A DNA stretch of 64,000 nucleotides from Nigrospora sphaerica (Eukaryota; Ascomycota; Sordariomycetes; Amphisphaeriales; Apiosporaceae), in NCBI GenBank assembly GCA_018287875.1, contig JAGVVL010000001.1, positions 5,952,001 to 6,016,000 on the forward strand. Direction: 5' to 3'. A program made the translations under genes and the position numbers. Every line of letters begins with the position of its first letter. Position 1 is the stretch's first letter. Of this stretch, positions 21,761-35,154 are shown in pieces. Below the pieces are notes generated by a model. It was not told where the DNA came from and did no database searches. It saw only the letters and a program-made list of their open reading frames with translations.

Positions 21761-24579
21761 AGAAACAAGCTTAAAACTAGAATATGCCGTGTGTCCAAAA
21801 ACGAGCATCCCGGCTGCTGGGCGGGGACATGCACATAACGATCAGTGCAACTCCTCGAAGCCCCGCCCTTCCCCGATTTGGGGATTGGGCCTGACCAGGA
21901 GGCGAAGCGGACGATGGCATTGTACTGGACCGATAGATGATCATGGGCGATGATGGCGATACACCCTCAAGCATTATAGCTTCCCCCTTGACGGTTTGAC
22001 AGATTCCTGTGGGAGCACTTGGGTTTCCTCCTACTATCTCTATATCTCGTGCCCCTTATGAAAGGAATCACGCCTCGGTTTGTGTGATACGCAGGCCCGC
22101 GGGCTGGCACGAATCTTTGACGCGTTCGCAACGAACCGTCTCCGAAGCCCAATGAAAATCTAAGTATGGTGGTGCTCTGTTATAGCTTGTCCCTGGCTAT
22201 ATGCCGTGAGTTTGTCTTTAGACCCGTGGGCCAGGGCTGACCGGGAGGGATTCTCTCGTCATCAGTGTCGACGTAGCCGGGGATTAGTGGCGGCGGGCTC
22301 AGGATTTGTCGTCGTAGCATTCGAAACTGCGTACAAGCGCAAGGATTGGCCCAACTGCTCAAAACTAGGCCGCGGGCTGCCATATGGGGAACGTCCGTTG
22401 CCAGTGTGGAAGCACAATCAAGGCGTAGATAAGAGAAGCCGGCCAATCGAAAAGCAACTAGAGAATGGCCTGTAGGTGTGTGGCTACGCATGCAGTCATG
22501 CTGACAGGCCGAGCTTCAGGAGCGCGTCTGGATGAGTCTGTCCAGTGCGTGAGGCGCCACAGAGAAGCAAATGCGTCACGACTACTGTAATTCGAGTGCT
22601 CGGACGGGCGGCGGTCCTTCCGTGCCAAAACTTGGACGTGGTATCCGGAGAAGGAGGGTGAAGCATGGATGGGAGCTTCTTAGGCGTACTTGGATTGGCC
22701 GACGCAGGCCTGAGTCGTGTCGCCGATGGTGAAAGGCCAGGATGGCCTTGATATCGCGGTCGTCGCGTACTGCACTATGGGAAACCAGCGCAACGGGTCC
22801 GAGAAAACCAGCTTGAGGCGCTGCCAAGCATATCCCTACCCAGGGGCTTGGGAAGCAGCCTCCTCGCTGAGGGGGTAGCTCTGTCGCTGGGATTGTCAGC
22901 GGGCGCAGTGTCAGCTTGCCACTCCATTGGGTTACCGGGAGGCGGGCACGGAACGTTCATAGGCCAGGGCGGCGCCGTTCTGGAACATATCCATCTCAAA
23001 GGATGCTGTGTCTCACGGGCGCCAATGTCAACGGTTTCAAAGAGCGGAGAGGGAGCGGGAAGGCCCAGTTGCTCAGAGAGAGTCAACAGGTGCCGCTGGA
23101 TGCGTACCCTGTGCGTTTCCTGAGACCGGACGGCTTCGAAGCAGAAGCGACCGACGAACCCAGAGGCGGCTCAGACGGGTCGCTATGACGATAATGCCAG
23201 TGCCCGCACAGGCGGCGCGCACGAGCGCTGTGCTCCGGTGGGACGAGAGGAAGAGGCTGGGAGGAGAGGGACGGGAGGGACGTAAAGATGGATGTTGACG
23301 TCCAGTAGGTGGAGGCTGGCCCACAGTAGCTTCCCCATGTCGGAGGGGAGGGGCTTGCCGCTAGGTTACTGAGCGAAGCTATCCCGTAAAGCAGTGGCGG
23401 CGTGGGTGTGTCCTAGCCTACTTACTATCTGAGGCAGCGGGTACCATTGAAGCTCCTAGGCAACCTTCTCTCGATAGATCTGACCGAAGCGTGAACGTCG
23501 CGGCGGAACCAACAAGGAAAGAGGAGGGATTGTTTGGGCGTTGTTGCCCTGCGTCGGTGTATGTGTACCTCCCTTCTACAGGCGTACCTAACCGGAGAAT
23601 AGAACACTCAGAGGCAAGTGGCTAACATGAGACGCCCTGCTTCCTTCCCAATCTAAACCATGTACTTGGTAATAACCGCTTGGCATAAATAGATGGGTGT
23701 ATGTAAAGTACTTCTTGTGCGCACACCTGCGTACAAGGTTCTTTCCAGCCAGTTCAGATGCATCGCATGCTGCTCGAGACTTGGCGTGAGCGGAAAAGTG
23801 GCTGCACACATGCAACCGCAAATCCCCGGCAACCCGCATGGGCAATGCCACACGTCCCGTGCATCGCATCTTGATGGGGGAATGGCGCACGGGGAGTATT
23901 CGAGTGCCAGCCATCGCAGGCCGGCGTCGGAAAACCCTCAAAAGTATGCGCAAATCCAACAATAAGCTTGGATTGCCTGGGCCTGCGAGTCGCGTTCCGC
24001 GTGGCGCTGGATGGCAGGTGACCGTAGATCGCACGGCCTAACCCGAGACTTTTGGGCCAACAGTAATCGCCAAATAAGCCGCCGCAGTGGTTGCTAGGTA
24101 GCCGCAAGGGCAGTCTTCTATGGGACTGGAGGACAAGCAAGGGCAACATTGAGGGGGATGGGTCCTCTTCGTTGCCGCTATTTCGTCGCCACTCGCACCC
24201 TTCTCCTCTGGGATCCCATAGAACGCCCTGTAGCTAAATTTACGCAAAGCTTTGGCCCAGATCCTATCCCCGCAGGATGCCTTCGGCTTTGACTTGTCGG
24301 GAGGACGCGTGAAAAATGCGGCCCTGTGTGCACCGATTGCGTGCGGGTAGCCGAGAGGTCCAACGTACGAGGAAGTAGGCAGGCTTCCACGCTTGTGTTA
24401 CACATAGGGTCAGCGGACAATTGCCGCCAGGAGACAGGAAACATGCTCACACACTCCCATGGACAGCGAACGCTTCTCGGACCCAGAACTCCCAGACCGA
24501 ACTCCTCCGTCCCGCCCAGCCCGCCCATCCGCCTTAGCGTGGGGAAGATGGGGAGGGGGATGAAGGTGGGTAAAGGGGG

Positions 24580-24633
24580 GGGTGACGATGACGAAGACGA
24601 TGAGGGCGACGACGACGACGACGACGACGACGA
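24580..24633. repeat. GAC/GAT-rich trinucleotide repeat
   Basis: An imperfect GAC tract becomes perfect from about 24607 to 24632. Frames through it would be poly-Asp or poly-Arg and have no other protein character. Confidence 0.8.
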
Positions 24634-26002
24634 GAGTTTCGCTTCGCGTCCCGCAGATGCCGGCTGATACTCCAGCCCTCCTTCCTTCCCATCCAAGCCC
24701 TCCAAGCCCGCGCGGGGGGGGGTTGCTCCGGCCGGCGGGTGTGGCCTCGCCTTGCTCTTGGCTCTGCCGCGCCCGCCGCAGGCACAAGCTCGCATCCGAT
24801 GTCCACGGGAGGGGGGCCTACAGTCAGACCTCCGAAGCCAGAATGGCATCGCCTTATCTAGACGGCCCAACTCTGTTTCCGCTCAAGGGTTATCCCGCAC
24901 CGCATGCCCTCATGTAAGCCGAAAATACTACAAGCAATCACCGGCAGCAATCCGTCAACATAGGGCCCGGCGTCCAAGACGGAAACTGGGAACCAATGTC
25001 CCTTCTCCCGTGTCCCCCGGGTGGCAATCGATGGGGGATGGACTAGGGTGCGCCTGACGGTTAGGCGAAGAGGCCGAACCGGGCGGACGGACTCCACGCA
25101 ACGCGTGAGAGCGACGCTCGTCCTCTCTCCATGCGGGTGAGTTCCGTCCCCTGTCCCCCCCCTCTCGCGCACGCGCGTGCGCGTCGAAGAGCCTGCTATA
25201 CACCAGGTCTGTCTGCCGGCCGCGTTAAAAATGAAACCGAGGCCGGCCCTGGGACCTTGCAGTAGATCATCATGGGCCAGCCCGAAGGGACCGGGCCCCT
25301 CGTGGGTTCGCAGGACAGTCACGGAGTCTCATTCGTTATCCGCCATGCAAGTCATGTTGCATCGCATGCGGAGTGCCCTTCAGTGTGCCTCGCTTCGACA
25401 CTGGGTCCGCCTCGCTCTTCACCGGTTCTCCGGCTCGATATTACGCTTCGACTTCGAGCCTCACCCCTCACCCGGCGGGGGAATGACCAGTGGAATGGTC
25501 AGGCGACCGGGCACGTGAGCAGGCGTCCCATGTAACACTTTCTTGCCACGGGCATTGCTCATCCCCAAAAAGTGCACATGCTTTGAACTCTGTATGTATA
25601 TGCTGGCTCGTACGAAGCTGTCCAACGCGCTCTGTGATGAATCCATTAAGCATCAGCGTTCGTTAATCCTGTGTCGTCATATAATACACGACGAGTGGAA
25701 TTTGACCCGAGAAGGCGGTGGTGGGGGGAAGAAAGGAGACCTTGCGCCTAACAACCTACATAATGAGTGCCTAGCTGAAGCCGACACGGCGTGGAAAGCT
25801 TCCTGCTTCTCTAGAGTGTGTAACCCAAACGCCCCCACCCCATCCCGTAGACAGAACCGAAGAAATAACCATCCGTACTTGACATGCTGGTCATTGCGGG
25901 CAGCACAACCGCGAACCCTTCCTCCCCCCGCAGACGAGTGAAAAGCCCTCTATAGCAATCCTCCCAGGTCCCAATGCCAGGACGCCAACTTGGGCTCCGT
26001 GT

Positions 26003-26028
26003 AAAAAAAAAAAAAAAAAAAAAAAAAA
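26003..26028. repeat. A26 homopolymer
   Basis: 26 consecutive A on the plus strand, followed by an A/G-rich stretch to about 26058. It starts about 185 bases beyond the stop codon of the minus-strand regulator gene, where it would read as a U-rich 3' tract of that transcript. Confidence 0.85.
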
Positions 26029-26212
26029 GAAAGAGGAATAAAAAAGGGAGAAAAGGATATGTACCAGTCCAATGACCGTTTCCGGTGCCAATAACGTGAA
26101 CGCCAACCCGCAATGGAAAAGAGATTCATTAAACGACACGAAACAAACGCCCCGCCGGCCTCGCGCTCTCCCGAGACACGGCGCGCCCTGTCCCACAGGT
26201 CCCCTCCTCCAA

Positions 26213-27472
26213 TCATGCCACAAAAGTCATATTTCCTTTTCTATGGCTGACGAGATCGATTGTCGAGCCCAGCGTTTGGCCGAGGTAGCCGACCATGGCC
26301 CTGCTCACTTCGGGGTCCTCGGAAAGGTCAGAGCAGACCTCGCGGAAGCGGGCGTAGACTTCCTCGAGCTTGCGGAGCTCGCGGGCCAGGATTTCCATCT
26401 CGAGCCAGCGGCCATCTTCACCTTGCAGCTGGTAGACACCGAAGCTGACTCCGAGGGCGCCGCCAGGACCGGCGGGGGGCAGGCCGACGCCACCGTGTTC
26501 AAAGTATGAATGCGAGGCGTTCTTGTAAAACGATGTGATTTTGCCGAGCACCGTCGCCAGAAGCATGGCCGCCGTATGCGTGCCCGAGCGGCTCATGCAC
26601 CGCGAACAGCCCAGCATCGCCGCGCAGCCCTCCATGGCCTTGCGGTTGAGCGACAGCACGAGGTCGAACGGCGGCGCCGCCGGCGACGAAGCATTATGCA
26701 GCGCCTGTAGGGACTGGAGGCAGGCCGTAAAGCAGGTGCATGACCCCCCGCTCCCCGTCGACGGCGAAGTCTTGTGGCGTGTGTTGCCAGGTCGCATATT
26801 GGGTGTTGCCGTGGGGCTGGGGAAGTAGTTGGAGGTCATACTGGCCGGCGTCGGCATCTGGCTGTAGGCCATCATCTCCGGGTTGCTCGGGTCGGTCCAG
26901 CCCAGGGGCGTCGACATGGACATGTCAAACGAATGTGACCTCACGTGGCTACTGGACATGTGGGCGGCCGAGACGGCCACATCTCCGTAGGGAGCGCAGG
27001 ACAGGTCCGTAGGCGGTGTCCAGGGCATCGTTGAGGCGTACATGTCCGGCGCAGTGGTCATATCGTGCTCGTTCATGGGGCGCTCTTCCATGCCTAGCAG
27101 TGCCAGGCCGGTTGATATCGAGGCGTTCCTGCTCATGCCTCCGTCGACGCTGGTGGGCGGCGTGGCCCAGCCCGTGTCGACTCGGAACATCTGGTCCGAG
27201 CCCTGGGCGGGTGGCGGCGAGTACATCATGTTCTTATCGTCGCCCATGCCGTGCATCTCGTTCATGTCCTGGCCGGGGATTCCGTGGCCAGCGCCGTGCG
27301 TGTCGGGCTTGGGTTTGCCCGCCCGGCTGGAGGGCGAGTAGCGGCAGTCGATGCCGCAGGCCAGACATCTTGAGCAAATGGGCCTGGCCTTGGAGCACTT
27401 CACCTTGGCCAGGAAGCAGCCGTCGCAAGATGCGCGCAGGCGCGGCTGACGGGACTTGGTGGAGGATGCCAT
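26213..27472 (-). CDS. Zn2Cys6 transcription factor with AflR-type C-terminal domain
   Basis: A 419-residue nuclear regulator in a single exon. The start is taken at ATG 27472 (AAAACATGG context); the frame is open a further 17 codons upstream, but that extension begins at GTG, not ATG. The N-terminal binuclear zinc cluster uses C16, C19, C26, C33, C36 and C43 with 2-6-6-2-6 spacing and a basic linker (SSRAGKPK). A long Met/Ser/Pro-rich low-complexity middle follows. The C-terminal ~165 residues contain a Cys-rich helix pair ([15 protein letters not shown] and [12 protein letters not shown]) and [19 protein letters not shown], the layout of the aflatoxin-regulator (AflR) domain family. From memory, an AflR-like factor sits beside PKS and Cmr1-type genes in other ascomycete melanin clusters, for example Pestalotiopsis. 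It is probably a second regulator of this cluster; the target genes are an inference. Confidence 0.88.
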   Translation of the reverse strand: MASSTKSRQPRLRASCDGCFLAKVKCSKARPICSRCLACGIDCRYSPSSRAGKPKPDTHGAGHGIPGQDMNEMHGMGDDKNMMYSPPPAQGSDQMFRVDTGWATPPTSVDGGMSRNASISTGLALLGMEERPMNEHDMTTAPDMYASTMPWTPPTDLSCAPYGDVAVSAAHMSSSHVRSHSFDMSMSTPLGWTDPSNPEMMAYSQMPTPASMTSNYFPSPTATPNMRPGNTRHKTSPSTGSGGSCTCFTACLQSLQALHNASSPAAPPFDLVLSLNRKAMEGCAAMLGCSRCMSRSGTHTAAMLLATVLGKITSFYKNASHSYFEHGGVGLPPAGPGGALGVSFGVYQLQGEDGRWLEMEILARELRKLEEVYARFREVCSDLSEDPEVSRAMVGYLGQTLGSTIDLVSHRKGNMTFVA

Positions 27473-28274
27473 GTTTTGCCGGCGGGAGGTCGCGGAGGTT
27501 TGGATGTGGTCTGACACTGGCACTCAGGGTGTAACGACCGTGTGCATAGCAACAGAGGGGGCAGAAAAAGGGGTGTGAGAGTGCGTGATGAGGCGAAGTA
27601 GCCAGGACAGGACAGTTGAGGCGGAAGGAGATAGCGCGGGTAGGTATAAGTGAGACCTCAGTAGAGTCAAGGAAGCACAGAGTTTGTGGGGCTATAGGTT
27701 TGAAAGCCAGACAGAATTAAACGAACGATGGAGTGGGCCCTGGGATGATTACGAGAGGGATGAGCATATGTCATTCTTCTATAAGAAGAGCGTAGTGAAA
27801 GTCAAGCAAAAGCGTTTCAGCTCACCCATGGCGCAGAGCGTTGAAAGAAGAGGCGAAGGATGTGTAATGCAAAGCATGCCACGGCCCTCCCTTCCCCGGG
27901 GATTGGGGGGAGGGTGGGAAGGGGGGTCGGTCTATACGAGGCGGGTTAAAAAGAGCCGGAAAGACTAAACAAGCAGTCCTGACTGAGCACGACGACGGGC
28001 GGAGAACAGACCCACACCAGACGGCAGAGGCTGTCTGAGGTGGAAGTCAATGGGCAATCCCTCCCTCTGGGTCGCTATCGCTCTCGTCCAGCGCCCGGAT
28101 GCTCTGGGGGCCGTGGGGGAGGAGGGGGCGTGTATGGAGGAGGATGGTCCAAGATAGACGGCGGGCCGCCAGGCGGAGTTGGCTAGGAGGGCCCTGACCA
28201 CCCAACCATTCACCGTGGCTCGTATATAGCCAGCAGCGTGCGTATGCATGCGAGGTGGCCGGGATCTGGGCTGT

Positions 28275-28340
28275 TCGCTCGCTCGCTCGCTCGCGGGGCC
28301 GGCACCAGCACCAGCACCAGAATCAGCACCAGAACCAGCG
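28275..28340. repeat. TCGC units followed by CACCAG hexamer-like units
   Basis: Five TCGC units (28275-28294) are followed by imperfect CACCAG/AATCAG/AACCAG hexamers to about 28340. Confidence 0.8.
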
Positions 28341-31300
28341 CCGGCAGCGGCACCAAAGCTGACAGGGGGGCAGGGCGGGCAGGCGGACGGACAGACAGAT
28401 ACATGGAATGATAGAGGGGGGAACGGTGAGCATGTAGGGCCACCGGGCCTTCTCGTTGGTACGCGCCGAGAGCTGGGGACAGCAGGGCACTACATACATG
28501 CGTGGCCCCCTGGGTCGAGAGCGAGTCGTACGCCATGCCAGCTCTCGGGATCACGAACAGCCCAAGTGCCCAAGGCTTCTAGGTCCTTCGCAGCCGCTAA
28601 TCTTTACTCGAGGCCGGCTCGTGGGCTGCTGAACGCGCAGGAGGCGAGTTGGGGCAAGGTGGGAGGAGAACGTGGCCACTCTCGCAAGGCCTGCCACGAG
28701 CGGGCCCAGTCACAAGTGCCAGTCACGGCCGAAGGTTTGGGACAAGGGAGCAAAAAGAGAGGACGAGAAGGGGTATGGGAGCCAGTTGGCTAACTCGCCA
28801 GCTTCCATGCCCACCGGCCGACGACACAGCTGGGCGTGCGAGGCGAGGCGATATGGGATGGGCATGCGTCGTACAGGCGGCCTACATGTCATGGAGAGAG
28901 ACTTAGGCTAGGTACATTGCATACACCCAGACATTATTACGTACATACATGGCACGTACTGGTTACCGGGAAAGCACGCCCACAACCAGAAGGCTTCCCC
29001 TGCCCCCAGCTCTGGCCTAGGAAGGAGCAACGTGGGTGTGGGCGGAACGGGGCCGGGTGCCGGACTGAGCTGCGCGGCAAGGCCTACGGCATGACCATGG
29101 GCCCAAAGAGGAGCCCGGACCCGCAGCAGACCAAGAGGGGGGAGGCGGCATGAAAATTGGTCAGGGTCCTATGTAGCGAGACACCGGCATCACGAACGAC
29201 CTGAGCTGTGTGAGGGAGGAGGCACTGGGTAGGCCGTCTGCAGGCGTGTGCATTGCATGGATCGGGTACAACGGAAACATTTCATGTAGGTAGGAAAATA
29301 TATGGTGTCTGTATGGCTGTACGTAAGTATGCATGTACGTACTGGAAGCGGGCATGTACTTTCCGTAGGTTTGTAAAGAAATAGGCAGATAGGTATGTGT
29401 GTGCTTGCAGACAGACAGACAGGCAGGCAGATAGACATGCCGACAGGGGGGGGTCGGGGGGGTCGGTCGATGGACATCCCAGCGATCCGAGCTGCTGACG
29501 TTGAGATCGGTAGCTCCAAGTCCAAGCTCGGTGCCGAGCTGACGCTGGAATGGAGGGAAGGGGGGAGCGGGAACCGGGGTCTTGATGCCGTTGACGACCT
29601 CCATCGAGACTCGGCACGATGATTAGGAGGTAGAGGGCATCAAAAGGTTGTCCTCCCTGGCTTCCAGTCCCGACAGCACGCGGGCAGGGCGGCTTCACGT
29701 GGGGGGCGGAACGACGAAGCGTGATTCGGACGGCTCCATCGACAGAAAGGGCCCATCTGCCCACTTTCAGCTGCGCGGGACTGGACGACAGATGGGAGAT
29801 AAACATTCTGGACCAATCCTAGGAACCTTGAATGGCCTACAACCATACGCGGCTTATACCATCTACCGCTCTTAACATTGCAATCCGTGGGATCGGCCGC
29901 GTATGGCTGCCACGAATCGTGCGGTTGTCTGGGTGAGCCTCATTTGGTGCGACTTGGTGCCGTGGCGGGGCCTGTCAACTTGGCAAGTTGACGCGTTGAC
30001 TCCAGTGGTCGGGGGCACGTTCAGGTCAACACCCCATAGGAGATAGGTACCTACCTACTTACATATCCACCTCCAAGCCAGGCCCAGCTACAGGGATGGA
30101 GTTAGGCTAGTCTAGGAGGTACCTGAACTGGCAACCCTAGGCCCAGTCACGGAAGCCAGCTCGGTCAGGGTCGTCAAGATACACTGGATGTTACATGTAT
30201 GCATGGGCTTTAAAGGCCCCCAGGGAAAAAGAGAGGCTCCTCCCGGGGAAGGGGGGCTTTAGTGCGGAAAGAGCGAGACCCCTCCATCCGGGCCAGCACC
30301 ATATAGGCAAGTATTTTTGTACGTGAGTGCCCTACTCTATGTACCTCTTTCCGCAGCTCTCATAACAATACGTACCGACGCCTCCTCGTCTTTTGACTTT
30401 TCCATGCTTCTTGTTGCAGGCGCGAGCGTCTGGGCAGAGTGCCAAGCCCCTCCGCGGGCGGCAGGGATGGACCCGCCGACGAATCAGCTCCGTCTCCAGA
30501 ATAACAAAAGTAATCGCTACTGCACAACAGGGCCCGGCATGCTATTCACACGAGAGGCCAAAACATGCCATCACCACGTTGTTGTCAACTGTCGACTCCA
30601 ACCGTCTCGTCGTACCCGGTGCCCTTCCTAGCCACTTGTTAAACCCCACTGCCTTCGTCAGCACGCAATCTCCTCCCCCTCTTGAAACAGTTTGCCCGTG
30701 TCGACCCATTGCCCATCATATCAGCCCTATCTTCCCCTTGGCTCCGCACCATAGGATGATGCGGCCGGCTCCATGAAGCCGTGGCCATCGATCGCCCTGC
30801 GGGTAATTCTCCGCCGCTGCAGAGATACGCTGGGCGGTCGGTCCTGGCTCTGTCGACAGAGCCTCCGCCTTCTTACCTGCAGATGCTCGATGACGGCTTC
30901 GTGGCCAGAGAGGGAACCACGGCCCAAAGTTCGTGGTCAAATCTAATCCCTTCGGACCTCCGCGGGCTCGCCTCGCCTCCTCGTACGGTCGGCGCCCACC
31001 TTGACGGTCCAAGGACGTGGTCTCGCGGCTGTCGCCCGTTCCTTCATTGCTGGCTCCAAGTTGCTTGGCCCTCGTGGGATGTGGCAGTGGCAGAGGCAGA
31101 GGCAGTGTCAACGTTAGCAGCAGCAGGCGTCCGCACCTATCAGCTCGCCCATTGTTTAGATCTGGCAGGGGACAATGAGGTCCTGCAGAGCGTCGCCCAT
31201 CAGGCCGGCCGAAAACCAGCAAACCCCGGAATAGCAGCACCCAGCTCCAGCTGCTAGTAACGGCCCAACCGCTAAGCCTGGGTTGACCGATGTGACTAGT

Positions 31301-32520
31301 CAGTCGGTCAGAGCCCTGGCCCTACTATATCTGCACGATGTTCTCCGCCACGTCCCAATTGGGCAACAACCTTGTGTGGTCGCCGATACGCCCACCTTAG
31401 TCAAACAAGCTGGACCACAGCTGCCTGCCTTGGGATGCTCTGGCTTGCTTGCCCACCTACCGCTTCAACCCCCCTCCCGCTCTGCTGCACCGGCATAGGG
31501 ACTGGCTCTCGCGATAAGGCACCGCCCAACTGGAGACAACCCGACCTCGCCTACCCTACCGATTCCGGGCATAAGCGCGTCATCGCCGCCCGAGAGAACT
31601 GGAATTCCTACCGGTCGACCCAGTCAGCTATATCCGCAGTCTAGTGTTTCCAGCCACATTGTCCACCCAAGGCGCCACATACGCGTTTTGGGCCGCACGC
31701 CGAGGGGGACCGGGCGTGCACTTCCAGCACTCGACGAGCTCCATGTCACACTGCGCCAGGCTATCTGTCTCTCTGCCGCCAGACTGCAGCTTGCGTACGA
31801 ACGTGTATGCGGACGACAAGTGCCTTGTCGCCCCGCAAGCTCGAGGTGATTGCTCGCTTGGAGCAAAGATCTGCGCATCCTCTAAGCTGAAATTGCTTCT
31901 GCTCAACGCCTCGCAGCGGGTCGTCCAAGTCTGGCTGAAAAACGTCTGCCTGCTGGCGACCTGGACGTTGGTCATTGGCGCCGTCGTTCCGAAAAACCTG
32001 GCCCGGCCTAACAACGTGCCAGAGATTCGGTGACGGTCACGCCCCCGTTCCGCGTGCCTTTCCGCATGCCTCTCGGGAGAGCTGTGAAGGCCGCCCAGTT
32101 GTGGCCACCCATGTCCAGATTTGGCTGTGAACAGCTGTACCCCGCCAGCGCACGCATACTTCTATTGACGCGTACGCAACAGGCCTACAAACAGAGGGGG
32201 GGGGCGTTGAGGGGCACTGCCGTGTCTGAGGTCGGCAGTGCTTATTCCTACCAGGTCGTCTACGGCAGATGGCGGTCAGCTCCTCAAATTACGGCTCACC
32301 GTAAGGAGTATGAGCACTCAACTGATGAATCATTAGGAATGGGACTGTCCAGGTGTGTACATAGGCGTGCTGTCTTCCTTGAGCACATTTCCTTTTTCGG
32401 CCGTAAAGAAGCCGTCTTTGACAATTCCTATCCTGGTCGTTCCGCCCGCACGGGTCGCTGCGCCCTGGGTCATGTTCCAGGGATGTTGGCCACGGTGGAA
32501 TCCATACGCAAGGCCCTCTG

Positions 32521-32559
32521 GGGAGCTGGGGCAGGGAGCTGGGGTAGGGAGCTGGGGCA
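32521..32559. repeat. 13-base unit in three tandem copies
   Basis: The unit GGGAGCTGGGGCA occurs at 32521-32533 and 32547-32559, with a one-base variant (TA for CA) between them at 32534-32546. Confidence 0.85.
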
Positions 32560-35081
32560 GGGCTCCCCCCTCCTTGTGCGATCCCGCAGCTGCGTGTGTA
32601 TCGGTAGGTTCTCGGCACGAGCCAATTTGGATTGACACAGGAGCACCTATACTTCGAATGGCAAATGTTAATCGAGTTGACTGTCCACGAGCGACGACTA
32701 ACTCGCACTGAACCATTAGACAAGCAGAGGCAAGCCAAAGTGGCCATGAACCAGCGGTGGACGTCCCTTTGCTCAACGATGCATCGCCGCGGCGATCATC
32801 AGAGACTTGGCAGACCTGAGGCTGACAGATGTTATTGCACTCAGCTATAGGCGGCGGAGTCTTTCACGAGTCCCGTCACGAGACTACGCGGGCGACCGGG
32901 GCAACCGTGCATATTCCCACCCTGTAGGCACGTTTCTCCCTTTCACAGCCGCCAAGGACGACGCACAAGAACCGGGCGCTCTGGCTGTCTCAGGGGAACA
33001 CGGGGGCTCGATTCGATTCAGCAGGGGTGTGAAGCAAAGAGCCGTGCTCGGATTTTCCGCTTCTCCTATCGATTCACGGGGCTGAGTCTGTTGATCTCTA
33101 AACTAACCCTTTCTATCGGCAGGCTGGGATCCTGAGACATAGCACCAGGCTAGACTAGAACTGTCTCGGGTGATTTCAAGCTTCTTTATTTTCGCTACTG
33201 TCTTGTTATGCCGCGAGGGAGCGACGGTCCAACGGCCAACTAGTGTCTACAACCTAGCTGTCTGTCTCTTCTGCTCTCTCTCGGCTGAGAAGCTGCACGG
33301 CTACCTGTTAAAGTTAAGGCCAGCGTCACGGGCTCCTCAGCGCCACCAACTATGCACCAGGGCCACCGCGTGCACGACGCCGTCGAGGCCTTACTAGACG
33401 GCCCGGGTGGCTCTCTGGATGGGTTGGCATAGGAACAAGCATGTTTTCCGCACTTTCCTGTCCATGGCTTACGAACAGACGGCCAGCCACCCACTTGGTT
33501 CGTGAGTCGGCTGGGGTCTCATCTGCCAGCAGCTGAGGAGTAAATGACTGCCGCGCAGTTCTTGGTGTTGCGCTGTTCATCTTGGAGGCTGCTTGAAAAC
33601 TGGTCCGGAGCATCTTCGCCTGTAAGGTTCAGCTCTTTCTGCCTTCAGGGATACTCGAACCTTGGCCACTGTTTCTGCAGTGTGATCATTGGCAGTTCTC
33701 CCGCGTCGATATATCGGGTCTTGGCTGCCTGCTAAAGTTCTGCTGCCCACATCACGGCAAAGCATGAAAAAAAAACGCCGAAGGCACAACCGGCTTGCAA
33801 GATCTTTCTCCCCGGTGGGCAAGGTTACCAAGTACAGATCATGCAGGAGCACGATGAGGTTCAGTGAGCCTCCCCTCCGGCAGCGGTATCACAACATACA
33901 GTTATGAAAGATGACGGGGAATCCCAGCTTGCTGCGACTTCGACATGGCACGAGAGGCATGTGGCGAAGGCAAAGATGGCCAGACCAGGGTACGTGGCTG
34001 GCTTCCTGCGTAGTGAAGCAGTAGTTGAGCCACAGGGATAACGGAGCAAAACTTCGCTCGTCCTCGGGTCACTGGCGACATTAAGCAAGGCAAGAAGCCA
34101 CTTCTTTGGGCTACAGATATGTGAGGGGAAGGGGTTTTGTTAAAGAGCCCGTGGGTGGTGGCGCGATTGTGTGCGGGTGTACGCGAGCTGAGTTGACCCG
34201 AAGCACTGTGCCGTCTGGCGCTGTGCCCCATATGATTGCTGAATTGAGGGCAAAGGGGTTTTCCTTCTCCCCTTGATCCATCTCTCCGCTCCCCCGTGCA
34301 GATATGCATCCGGGGGGGCTCTCGTGAAAAGGATGGGGGAGAGGGGGTGCCTGCTGTATCTCATGTCTGTTCCCGACATGCGCAGCCTCCACGAGAAAAA
34401 GGAGAAGACGGGGCTACAAAGCAGCCAGTTGGAGCAGAGAAGGGCCAAGGGTTCATCGTGGCCGAGGAAGCAGAAAGTTCTCTCGCAGGGTGCAGCGGGT
34501 GCCCACGTACGTCGCACTCCCTACCGCAAGAAAAACCCTTGGAGGCTTGCCTGCGAACATGCGTGTGGACGAGGCTGGCCGCATGGTTTCTTGTCTCGCC
34601 GTTCCTGAACTGGAAAGCGACGGCCTGGTTCCCGGATTGCCTTCTTGGTGACAGCATCATGATGAAACCATCGGACGAGACGGTTTCCCTGCCGGCCGGC
34701 TCGTGTCTTCGCAAGGTGCTCCCCGTTTGGAAGGGCATCAAGAGCGTCTCGTGTCGCGGTTCGCCGCTGCGAATAAACTCCAGGACTGCTGTGTCACCGG
34801 CCCTGGGGTGGGCTGGAGAGGCCTCATGCGCGAGCGTCTGAGTGGCGATGTCCCCGTCGCCGCGCCTGTGTGCCGACCAACCGGGTGTCCTGCCCAGCAC
34901 ACCTGTCACGAGTCGCCGCCGTCAGATCTCACGTGTGTAAAGAAGGAGGGACAGGAGGAGGAGAAACCTGGCACGGGCAGAGATGGGACCTGGCCAGACT
35001 GACAAAAACATGGAAGAAGGTGCGGCAGATGCGGCGGTGCCCTGTCTCCCCTTGGGTGCTTGGAGGAGCAGCCAGGCCGTC

Positions 35082-35154
35082 CACACACACACACACACTC
35101 ACTCACTCACTCACACATACACGCGCACATGCACGCACGCACGCAATCCACATG
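35082..35154. repeat. CA / CTCA / CGCA compound microsatellite
   Basis: A CA dinucleotide run passes into CTCA units, then ACACGCGCAC and CGCA units. Non-coding. Confidence 0.85.

Larger units (their letters stand above)
19626..26212. other. Spacer between the reductase gene and the AflR-type regulator, no supported gene
   Basis: These 6.6 kb have only scattered short frames. They hold a perfect 19-base tandem duplication (21061-21098), an imperfect 24-base tandem duplication (21684-21731), a G19 run (21742-21760), a GAC-rich microsatellite (24580-24633) and an A26 run (26003-26028) beyond the 3' end of the convergent regulator gene. A palindromic-looking AGGTACCTAGG word lies at 20508-20518. 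Confidence 0.6.

Noticed and set aside
27473..27523. 17-codon N-terminal extension of the AflR-type protein
   Set aside because: It starts at GTG, not ATG; the first ATG in frame is 27472 and has a good context.
31628..32033. Overlapping frames of about 128 codons on both strands
   Set aside because: They are more protein-like than their surroundings, but I recognise no family and cannot choose a strand; kept out for lack of support.
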